Of a DNA stretch of 64,000 bases, positions 37,401 to 49,400 are shown piece after piece; the stretch's first letter is position 1; each line of letters starts with the position of its first letter. The notes beneath the pieces are model-generated. The model saw only the letters and a program-made list of their open reading frames with translations. It was not told the origin of the DNA and ran no database searches. The stretch spans positions 1 through 64,000 of the forward strand of contig JAHBVG010000003.1 in NCBI GenBank assembly GCA_019637695.1, written 5' to 3'. This stretch comes from Caldilineaceae bacterium (GTDB taxonomy: Bacteria > Chloroflexota > Anaerolineae > Caldilineales > Caldilineaceae). A program made the translations under genes and the position numbers.

Positions 37401-40400
37401 GGAATACGATCTGCTGGACGAACCCTATTGGGTGACGGTGACGGCCAAAGACGCCGATGCCAACGGCGCGTACAGTTTCGACTTTATCCGTATGCAGCCC
37501 ACGCGCTGGACATTTTTCGATCCCGACAGCGGGGAACGGGGCGAGCTTGGGGCCAGCCCCAGCTTCAACGGCCACCATCTGCAACTGGATCTGATCCTGC
37601 GCGGCCGCGGCACGCTGACGGGCCGCGTCCTTTCCGCGGACGGCCAGCCCCTGGCCGGCGCGTATGTGCGCGCCCGACCCATCAGCGGCTATGGCCTGGG
37701 CGAAGAATATTCGTATACGGCGCGCAGCAACGCGCAGGGCGTCTATGTCCTGGCTGGTGTGCCGGTGGGCCTCCTTGCCCTCAACGCCGTTCACGCCGAA
37801 AGCCGTTCGCAGACCGTCAGCAGCGCGTCTTTGGAGCAGCCAGGCAGCACAGTTGTCCTCGATCTGACGCTGCTCTCGGTGGACGTTCCCCAGAACTTCG
37901 GCCACTTGGAAGGCCAGGTCTTCCGCGCCGATGGGGTGACGCCCGCCGCCGGCATCCCGGTCTACAGCAGCAAGGGCGGCGTCACCACCACCGACGCCTC
38001 CGGCTTTTATCGCATTGAAAACCTGCCCGTGGACACTGTCACTGTGGTCGCCATCGACCAGGAGCGGTTGGAAGAGGCGCGAGTGCGCACGACTTTGGTC
38101 GCCAACAGCACCGTCACCGCCAACCTGATCCTCTACGGCGGCACAGGAACCGTGCGCGGCGTTGTCCTCGACAGCGACGGCAACCCGCTGCCCGGCCTCA
38201 ATATCTACGGCGGCTTTGTGGTTGTGCAGACCGACGCCAACGGGGAATTTGTCCTCACCGATGTGCCCGTGGGCCAGCGCGAGGTCAGCGTGGTCTCCGC
38301 GGACAACACGGCCATTGAGCGCAAGAGTGTGCGCATCACCCGCCCCGGCGAAGAGGTGTCGGTGCAGCTTGTCTTCCCTGTGCGGGGCACGCTGGCCGGT
38401 CGCGTCTTCCGCGCCGACGGGGTGACGCCTGTGCCCAATCTGAAGGTCTTTGCCCTGGGGCCGCGCAACGAGATCGGTTACACCGACAGCGAGGGCGGCT
38501 ATCGCTTTGAGGGGATGCCCAAAGGCGATTACACCATCAGCGCCTTCTTCCCCGACTGGTCCGACGGCAATCTGGCCGCCACCAAGATCGTCTTCAAAGA
38601 CGAAACGCGCGTGGTCAATGTGATCTTCCGCGGCACGGGGTCGGTGCAGGGCACTATTTTTGACGACGACGGGGTGACGCCGTTGGGCGCGCGTGTGGCG
38701 CTCAGCGAATACAAGCCCAAGATCGGCCAGTTGATCCCCAAGGAAAATCCCGAATGTCTGGCCGACATCGACCTGGGCGGCGGCCAGAAGATCGATCTGC
38801 CCGACTGTGAAAACGTGGTGGTGGATTGGAGCTTTATCCTGCGCAGCCGCTATGTCAACAGCAATATCTCCAGCGGCAACTTCACCTATCCCAATGTCTT
38901 TACGGGTGATTTCAGGGTGGAGTCCGCCAACCCCTTCAGCCCCAAGGTGGTCTCCACAAAGGGGACCATCCCGGCAGCGGGAGCCACGGCGGTGGTGACG
39001 CTGTCCCTGCAATCCACCGGCGAGATCACCGGGCGCGTCTATCTGCCCGACGGCTCCCCCGCCATCAACCAACCTGTGATCGTGCGCGCCAAAGTGAGCA
39101 CTGTCAAGGATGAGATCCCGGTGATCACCGACGGCGAAGGGCGCTTCCGCTTCCCTCTGGTCCCTGCCGGTGGCTTCACCCTCACCGCGCGCGAAGATGG
39201 CGGCGAAGGGCGCACAGGCCGCAGCAGTGGATCCGTGGCCGCCGGCCAGACCGTGGACGTGCCCATCCAACTGTTGCGCACCGGCTCGGTCAACGTCACC
39301 GTGATGGGGGCCAACGGTCCCATCCACGGCGCCAACGTGACCTTGAGCGAGGGGGCGTTTACCGGGCGGCGCTGGAGCAAGACCACCGACACCGCCGGCA
39401 TTGTCACCTTCGGCGGCGCGGATTCGATCAACGAAGGCCAGTTTGGCGTGCAGGCCGTGGACCCGGCCACCGGTGTGCGCGGCTTTGCCAGCGCCACCCT
39501 GCGCAGCGTTGTCGAAGATGCGGACGGCACAGTGGCGGTGACGGTGACGCTGGTGGACAACGCCGCCGCCATCCAGGGGCGCTTCCTGCGCACAGGGGCC
39601 ACCACCGGCATTCCTAACGCCCAGATCGTCCTGCGCTCTGGCGGCAAGACGGCCTACACCAGCACCGACGCCAACGGTTACTATCGCTTCGACGGCGTGC
39701 TTGTCGGCGCGTTCACGCTGGAAGCCTTCGACCCGATCACCGCCCGCCGCGGCCGCGCCACCGGCACAGTGACGACGAACGATACCAACGTCACCCTCAC
39801 TGTGGACATGGTGCAACTGGCGCTGGGCAGCATCACCGGCACAGTGCGCCGCTCCTCTGACAACGCGCCGATTGCCAATGCCCAGGTGATCCTCTATATT
39901 CAGGGTCCGTTTGGGGCCTCCCTGTTTGGCACCACAAACGCCAGCGGCGTCTTCAACTTTGCCAGCGTCCCCGCCGGTCCTTTCTCGGTGCGCGCCACAG
40001 AGACGGGGAGCAACCTCACCGGCTTCGTCAGCGGCAATCTCAGCGGCGAAGGGGAGACGGTCACGGCGGATCTGACCTTGCAAGTGCAGCCGGTCGGCGC
40101 TGTGAGCGGGGTGATCAGCAACAGTGTAGGCGGTCCGGCCATCGACGCTGGGGTGACGCTCTTCCTCTTGCCCGAACGCGGCCAGCGCATGACCACCGTG
40201 GACGCCAGCGGGGTCTATACCTTCACCGATGTGCCGGTGGGCAGGGTGCGAGTACGCGCATCCAGCGGTCTGAGCGGCGATCTCTCCGAAGCCACGGGCG
40301 AGGTCTCCTTTGCCGGGGATCGGGAGACGATCAACATCCAGTTCATCGGCACAGGCGCCGTGGACGGCGTGGTGCAGATGCACGACGGGGGCAGCATCTC

Positions 40401-43400
40401 CGCCACCGAGGTGACGTTGGTGCGCAAGACCGATTCCATCCCCTATTACAACCAGAGCGTCACCACGGACAGCGAAGGGCGCTTCCGCTTTGAGCGGGTT
40501 CCGCTGGGGACGTTAGAGATCACGGCCAATCAGCGCTTCCGGCAGTTGGGCGGCAGCACCGTCTACACCCTCACCGTGCCCAACGCCACCGCCAATGTCA
40601 CCGTCACCCTGGAACCGGCGGGGAGCATCGCCGGCCAGGTCCTGCGCGAGGACGGCGAAACCGTCGCGCCCAAGATGGCGGTGGAGCTGCAATCCGCCGA
40701 TGGCAAGGTCAAGCGCTTTGCCGCCACCGACGACGAGGGCCGGTTCAGCTTCAGCGATCTGCGCCTGGATACGTACAAGCTCCACATCAGCGATCCGCTG
40801 GGCGCGGGCTTTGTCGATGCCAGCGGCCTCCTCAGCGGGCAGGGAGAACTGCTCGACCTGGGCGAACTGCGCTTGGACGAAGCGCCTCCCGCCGTCATTG
40901 CCATTTCCCCGGCCAACGGGCTGACCTTTGTGCCGGTGACGCAGACCATTACAGTCCAATTCTCTGAGCCAGTGCAGGCGGCTACGGTGAACACCACCAC
41001 GATGATCGTCAGCACCGCCGCCGGCGCTGTATCCGGTGTGTGGAGCCTTAACGACGAACGCACCGTAGCGACCTTCACCCCGGCTGCGCCCTACAAAGAT
41101 TTCACCCAGATCAGCCTGCGTGTGCGCGTCGGCGTCAAGGACCGTGTGGGGCGCTCGCTGACCGGCGAAAGCGTCTCCTCGTTCACCACCACCGACGCCA
41201 CGCCGCCGAGTTTTATTACCCGCAGCCCCATGCCCAATGCGTTGGGTGTGCCGGTCAACAGCATCATCCGCGTCCAGTGGTCCGAGATCGTGGACCCGTC
41301 TAAATTCAGCGGCGGCGTCATCTCGGTGACGGCCAACGGCGCGCCGGTGACGCCGGCGCGGCCGGTGGAATTTCTACAAAACAATACGGTGGCTGTCTTC
41401 ACCCCGCGCGATCCGCTGGCAAGCGATACGATCTACCAGGTGACAGTCGAGCCGGCCACCGATCTCTTCGGCAACCGCCAGGCGTCGGCGACCCTCTACA
41501 GCTTCCGCACCCAGGATCTCATCGCGCCGGTGTTGCGTGCGTTGCAGACTCAGGGCGGCACAGTCGTCAAATCGGGCACAACAGCCACCGTCCTGCCCGA
41601 TCTGGAGAGCAGCGACGACATCGCCCAGGTCGAGTTCTTTGTGGACGGCCAATCCCGTCTCATTGCCACCACTGCGCCCTACAGTTTCACCCTGCCGGTC
41701 AACGTGGCCCAGGCCATGACGACCACGGTGACGGCGCAGGCAGTCGACTTCTCTGGCAACCAGAGCGAGCGCAAGAGTCTCGTCTTCGATCTCTTGCCCG
41801 ACCTCGCCCCCACGGTAGAGATCCTCTACCCACAGGCCGGCGGCAACGTCCTCAGCGGCAGCGCGGTGACCATGACCGCGCGCTACGCGGACGACTTCGT
41901 CCTCAACCGCGTTCTCTTCCAGGCTCGCGGCGTGGTGGGGACCAGCATCAACCAGACGCTGCCTGCCAATACACAGATCTTCACACGCACCTTCGAGGTG
42001 ATCGTGCCGGCCAGCGCCGCGCCCGGCAGCACGTTGACGCTGGAGACCAGCGCCGTGGACAACGCCAACCAGCCCAGCCCGATCCGCTCGGTGGTCTTCA
42101 CCGTGGCCGATGGGGTTGCGCCGAATGTCCAATTCCAATCCCCGGCCAACAACGCCGCGGTGGACGCCGGCAGCACGGTCAGCGTCACCATCTCGGCCAG
42201 CGACGCCGGCAAGGTGGCGTGGATCAAGCTCACCGCCACCGGCGCGGCGGGGTTCGAGGAGACGCGCACCCTCAGCCCGGCGGCCACTTCGTCCACCGTG
42301 ACCTTCGCCGTGCCGGTCTCGGCCTCGGCCATGCCCACGGAGACGATTACGCTGGCAGCCCAGGCCCAGGATGAGGCGGGCAATCTCTCCCAGCCCACGG
42401 TGCGCACGCTCAAGATCCGCGATGGGGTGGCGCCGTCGGTGACGATCACCCCGGCAGCGGGCGAAGTCATCGCCGGCACGAGCTTCACCGTCAGCGTGGC
42501 AGGGACCGACAACATTCAGATCAGCAAGCTGGGCCTCACCGCCAGCGGCGCGGTGAGCCAGAGCTTCAACTACAACGTACCGGGGACGCTCTCCACAGCG
42601 GCGGCGACCTTTGTGGTCAACGTGCCCTTCACGGCCACAGCCGGCAGCACCATCGCCCTGATTGGTACAGGCACGGACGCGTCCAATAATATCGGCTCCA
42701 GCGCCGCGGCTACGGTCACAGTGATCGCGGACGCCCTCCCCACGGCGCAGATCAGCGCGCCGGCGGATGGGGCCACCGTGGCGACGGATACACCCATCGC
42801 CGTGGTTGTCAATGTAACCGATGACGTGGGCGTGGCCCAGGTCCAGTTGACGGCGGACGGCGCGCTGAGCAGCAGCCAGGCGATCACCATCAGCCCGGCG
42901 GCGACCTCACGCACTGTCACCTTCACCGTGCAGATCCCTGGCACGGTGGAACTGGGCAGCAGCCTGGCGATCACAGCCACGGCCACAGATACTCAGGGCC
43001 AGAGCAGCCAGAGCAGCCCGATTACGCTGATCGTGGGCGAGGACCGCAGCGCGCCCACGGTTGCCATCAGCCAGCCGACGGCGGGGACAGTGGTCGATCC
43101 CGGCGCGGTCTTCACCGTCAGCCTGGAAGCCGCCGACAATGTGGCCTTGAGCCAGATCACCCTTGACGTAAGCGGGGCCGTCACCCTCAGCCAGAGCTTC
43201 ACGGCCGAGGGTCTTGCCAGCGCGGTTAGCCTGCCCATCACCGTGCCGGTCACGGCGATTGGCAGCGACATCATCACCCTCAGCGCCCGCGCCGAGGACG
43301 CCAGCGGCAATAGTTCCGCCGTCGTCACCCGCACGGTCGCTGTGCGCGACGTCATCGCGCCGACGGTCGCGTTGACCCTGCCCGGCGTGGCGGACGAGAT

Positions 43401-46400
43401 CATCCGCGGCAAGAACTACACAGCCACGGTCACGGCGAGCGACGAGGTGGGCCTGAGCGGGTTGCGCCTTCTCTTCGGCGGCGTCATCGAGGACGAGCAG
43501 GGGATCGATATCTACCCGACGCAGCCGCGGGCCACGCACCACTTCGTCTTCAGCGTGCCCATGACCGCCACCCAGGGCAGCGTTCTTACGCTAATCGCCA
43601 GCGCCGGCGACGCCGCTGGCAACGTGGGCATGGCCGAGACCGTCACCTTGACTGTGGTGGAGGATAGCGCGCCGCTGGTCAACATCAACGCGCCGGCCAC
43701 GGTGGGCAGCGGATCGCCGCTGACAGTGACCGTGACCGCCGAAGATGATCTGGCCGTGGCCGCCATCAGCTTCGCCAGCAGCGGCGCGGTGATCACCTCT
43801 ACGGTGATCAGCGTGACGCCGCCGGTCGCACTTCACAGCCAGAGCTTCACGTTCAACGTGCCATCCACGGCGGTCCCCGGCAGCACCCTTGTGCTGAACG
43901 CCAGCGCCACGGACAGCCGCGGCCAGAGCCGGTCGGCCACGCCCGTCACCGTGACTGTGGTGGACGGGACAACGCCCGCCGTGATCTTTACAAACTGGGC
44001 CAACGGAACCAATGTGGACCCAGGCACCACCGAGAACTTCACCGTGCGCGCCACGGACAACGGTGGGGTGCGCCGCGTGGATCTGCACCTGAGCGGCGCG
44101 TACACGCTCTCGCTGAGCCAGGAGATCTCGCCGACGCAGACCACGGCCAATCTCAGCTTCCCGGTGGCGCTGCCGATCACCCTGACGGCCAACACAGCGC
44201 TGACCCTGACGACGGTCGCCACCGACAGCGCCGGCAATGTCTCGCAGCCGACGACCATCGCCCTCAACGTGCGTGACGTGCTTGCGCCGCAGATCCAGGC
44301 CAGTGTGGCGATCACAGAGATTGTGGCCGGGCGCAGCTTCACGGTGACGCTGAACAGCAGCGACAATGTGGGCGTCTCCTCGCTCTTCCTGCGGGTGAGC
44401 GGCGCGGTGACGAACAACCAGAGCGTCTTGATCAGCCCGCCCCAGGCCAACGTGAGCCGCGCCTTCAACGTGAACGTGCCGGTGAACGTGGCCGCGGGCA
44501 GCGTGGTGACGATCACCAGCGAGGCACGCGACGGCCAGATCAACCAGGGCTTCAGCACGCCCTTCACCTTGCCGGTGGTTGCGCCTATGGCCCAACTGAG
44601 CGGCGTAGTCCTCAACGGAACGGAACCGGTGGCGGGTGCGGATATCTTCGTCGCCGCGGCCAACGGGTTGTTCACGACCACCACCGATAGCCAGGGCGAG
44701 TATCGCCTGGACGGGCTGGCCGACGGCAAGATCGTTGTAGACGCCCGCCATCTGGCCGGCGCCGGCTATGGCCGCACCGTGGGGACGCTGGCCGGTGAAG
44801 CTCTCGTCCTCAACGTGGCCGTCAACCCGGCCATCCTGGTGCAGAGCGCGTTTGACGATGACGCCGAGGGCTGGACCACAGCGGGCGGCAGCCTGATCTG
44901 GAGTTCTGGCTTCCGCTACATCAGCATTATGGATCAGTCGGCGGCGACGATCTTCTACTTCGAGGCCCCGGCCAAATTCCGTGGGGACTTCTCGGCGGCC
45001 TATGGCAAGACACTTGTCTTCGACCTGCGCCGTAGCAGCGCCACAGCAGCGGTCTCCGAGGCGGATGTGATCCTGGTGGGCGGCGGTATGACGCTCTACT
45101 ATCGCACAAACCGCGTGCCCAACACCAACTTCCAGACCTACGCCATCCCGCTCGATCTGTCGACGCTGGCGTGGACGAAGGATAGCCCGACCGGCCCGAC
45201 GCCGACCGCGGCGGAATTCCAGGCGGCGCTGGCCGATCTGCAAGCGCTGCGCATCCGCGGCGACTATGTGGAGGGCAACGGCTACGGCTATCTCGACAAT
45301 GTGGCCGTGCGCATCCCCACCACACGGGTCTCTGGCACGGTGATCGACGCCGCCAGCCAGCCTGTGGCGGGCGCGGCGATTACCATGACCGCGACCAGCG
45401 GCGTCTACGTCCTGGCCGCGGACACAGACGGCGGCTACGCCATCAACGGCGTGGGCGCGGGCAGCATCAGCGTGGCGGCGACGGCGCCCAACGGACTGCG
45501 CCGCACATCCACGGGCACGCTGACCGCCAGCGGACAGTTGACGCTGAACGTTCAGATCCCGAACGCGCCGACGGTGCAGATCAGCAGCCCGCTCACGGGA
45601 AGCGCAGCGCTGGAAGGCGCCACCCTGCCCGTCACCGTGACGGCAAACAGCAGCATCGCCCTGGCGCGGGTCATCTTCACGGTAGACGGCGTGGCCGTCT
45701 TCACCAACACGGTTGCGCCCTATCGCTTCGATCTGACTCTCCCGCTGGATGTGGAGAGCCTGATCCTGGGCGCACGCGCCGAGGATGTGGAGGGCAACGC
45801 CAGCGCCGCTGAGCCGGTGGTGATCAGCGTCCTCAGCGACGACAAGACCACCGTGATCGGTCGCGTGGTGGATGGACTCAACGGCAACCTGCCGGTGGAA
45901 GGGGCGACGATTCTCTTAGGCAGTTTCACAGCCAGCAGCGCCGCGGATGGAACATTCTCAATTGCCGATGTGCCCACGGCGCAGGGCAATCTGACCCTGA
46001 TCGCACGCAAGACGATTGACGAGATGCCGTTGCAGGCGGTGGTCACAGCCACCCCGGCGGCGGGCGGCGTCACCGATGTGGGCGACATGGTGTTGATGGT
46101 GGGCAAATTCTGGGACGGCGGCGGGGCCAACAACAACTGGCTGACCGCGGCCAACTGGAACGGGGATACGTTGCCGGGGGCCACCGACGATGTCTACATT
46201 CCGTTGACCGCCACGGTGACACTGCCCAGCGGCGCGGTCTCGGTCAACAGCCTGCGCAGCGACGGCAGCCTGACCCTCAACGGCGGTACGCTCTCGCTGG
46301 CCGCAGCCTCGACCGTACAGACCCTGACCATGAGCAGCGGCGGGTTGACCGGCGCAGGCGATGTGACTGTGAACGCTTCCTTCGCCTGGAACGGCGGCAC

Positions 46401-49400
46401 GGTGAGCGGCGCGGGGGCATTGATCAACAAAGGCAGCGCCACCATCGGCAACACAGGAGCGCGCACGCTCACCGCGCGCACCCTGGACAACCGGGGCGCG
46501 CTGGTCTGGCTGGACGGCGATATCTACGGCCAGAGCGGCGCACGCATCATCAACCGCGCCGGCGCCCTCTTCGAGATTCGCACCCATCGCAATCTCTACT
46601 GGCAGAGCAGCTACGGCGAGCGCCCGATCTTCGAGAACGCGGGCACGCTGATCAAGACGGCGGGGACTGCGGCGGCCAACGCTATCTATTACACGGTGAT
46701 CAACACCGGCGCAATCGAGGTGATGACCGGCACGCTGGACTTCAACGGCGGCGGCTCACTGGCGGGGACGCTGAACGTGGCGGGCAATGCCTTTGTCAAA
46801 GTGAGCAACGGCTACGCCCTCACCGATCTTGTCGCCAACGGGGCGGGGACTGTCCAATTCGCCGGCGGCGCTGTCAGCGTCAGCGGCAGCTACAGCGGCA
46901 CGGCCATCACCGAGATGAGCGGGGGCACGCTGCATCTGAACAGCGCCAGCTTGAGCCTGGTGGACTATGCCCACACAAGCGGCAGCATGACCGGAAGCGG
47001 CGATGTCATCGTCAACGGTGCCATGAAGTGGAGCAGCGGCAGCCTCAACGGGCCAGGCTCGATCACCCTTAACGGCAGTCTGCTGGTTGAGGGGACGGGC
47101 ACGCGCACCCTCAACGAGCGCACCCTTGACAACCGCGGCTCCGCCGTGTGGACGGGCGGCGAGATCGCCATCCAAAACGGGGCAAAGATCATCAACGCCG
47201 TCGGCGCTACTTTCGACATCCAGACGCACGCCAACATCTATTGGCAGACGAGCTATGGCGCACGCGGCAGCTTTGAGAACTACGGCGCACTGACCAAGTC
47301 GGCGGGGACGGCGGACGGCACGGTGATCTATGCCCACTTCCACAACCAGGGCGGGGTCGAAGTGCAGACCGGCAGCCTGGAGTTGTTCGGGTCGGGGACG
47401 AGCGGCGGCAGCTTTGCGGCCAACGCCGGGGCGACGCTGCGCTTCCACACCGATCACCAACTGCTGGCGACATCCGCGCTGAGCGGCGCAGGCATGGTGC
47501 AGTTTACGGGCGGCGCGGTGACGGTGGAGGGCGCGTACAACGTCAGCGGCGTCAGCCAGATCAACGGCGGCGGGCTGATCGTAAACCCGACGGCCACGGT
47601 GCAGAACCTGGGCGGGCTGGTCACGGTCAACAACGGGACGCTCAACCTGACCGGGCTATCGCTGGCGACACCGGCGATTACGCTGGGCAGCAGCGGTGTG
47701 ATCACCGGCAGCGGCGTGCTGACTGTAACCGATCTGCTGACCTGGAGTGGCGGCAGCATGAGCGGCAGCGGACGCACGGTGACCACCCAGAATCTGGTGA
47801 TTGACGCCAACACGCATACGCTCAACGAGCGCACGCTGGAGAACCGGGGGACGGCGCTCTGGACCGCCGGACAGATCGAAGGGCACAACGGGGCGAAGAT
47901 CATCAACGCGGCTGGCGCCACCTTCGACATCCAGACGCACGCCAATATCTACTGGCAGACGTCCTATGGCAATCGCCCGATCTTCGAGAACGCGGGCACG
48001 CTGCTCAAGTCCGCAGGGATTGCGGATGCGACGGTCTTCTACAACAGCCTGCACAGCATGGGGACGATCAGCGTCACCGCGGGCGTGCTGCAACTGGACG
48101 GCGGCGGATCGATCAGCGGCGCGCTCCATGTGGGGGCGGGTGCAACCGTGAAGAATGGCAGTGTGTTCAGCCTGAGCAACATCACGGTGACGGGCGGCGG
48201 CATGTTGGAGAACGGCAGCAACACCCTGACCGTGAGCGACAGCTTCAGCGCCACTGCGCCCATGCTTATCAGCGGCGGCACAGTGCAGATCAGCCCGGCG
48301 ACCAATTTCGCGGCCACCAACCTGAGCGTAAGCAGCGGGCGGCTGGCGACGAACAGCGACGCCGTGGTCAACGGGATCTTCACATGGACGGGCGGCACCC
48401 TCAGCGGTACGGGCCGCGTGATCGTCAACGGCTCCCTGATCATGGACGGGAGCAACAAGCAGATGGAGACGTTGACGCTGGAGAACCGCACCAGCGGTGT
48501 GTGGAAGGCAGGAACGATCAACGCCTACCAGGGCTCCCGGCTGTTGAACACGGCGGGCGCGGTGCTGGAGGTGCAGGGCAATGTGCAGATGTATTGGGCG
48601 TCCGGCCAGGGCGCGCAATCGACCCTGGAGAACCGCGGCACGCTGATCCGCTCGGCGGGGACAGGCAGCTTCACGGTCAACAGCCTCTTTAACAATCTGG
48701 GCAGCACACAGATTGTCACAGGGACGATGGCGGTGAGCGGCGGCGGTATCAACAATGGATCGCTCCACGTGGCCGCGGGCAGTGTGTTGGAGATCAACAG
48801 CAACTATACCTTCGGCGCAGGGACAGCCTACAGCGGCGCGGGTATGTTGCGCTTGGGCAGCAACACGCTCACGCTCTCCGCCGGCGCGGCGTTGACCGTC
48901 ACCGATCTGAGCCTGAACACAGGCACGCTCACCGGCAACGATGACGTGATCGTTACCGGGGCCTTTACCTGGAACAGCACCACGGTGAGCGGCGCGGGCA
49001 AACTGCGCACGAATGGCGTCACCACGCTGCCGGCCAACAACACCCGCAACCTCCACAACCGGCTGTGGGAAAACGCCGGCACGGTGGTATGGCAGGCAGG
49101 TGTGGTCAGCTTCCAGAACGGGGCCAGCCTCACCAACCTGGCCGGGGCTACGCTGGATCTGCGCGTGGACAACACACCGCTGACCTTCAGCGGCACACGG
49201 CCTGCCTTCACCAACGGGGGGACGGTCGTCAAGTCCGCCGGCACGGGGACGACGATGATCAACCACAACGTGGTCAACAGCGGTGAAGTACGCGTGGAGA
49301 CGGGCGTGCTGTCTGTGAACAGCGGTTACACCCAGACTGCCGAGGCCAGATTGGTCCTCAGCATTGCCGGGCCGACCGTAGGGACGGAACTGCGCCAGCT

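Noticed and set aside
37135..40383. A 1082-codon minus-strand open frame opposite the second giant gene
   Set aside because: Its His/Gly/Asp-rich translation reflects the antisense of repeated domains; no family features are seen.
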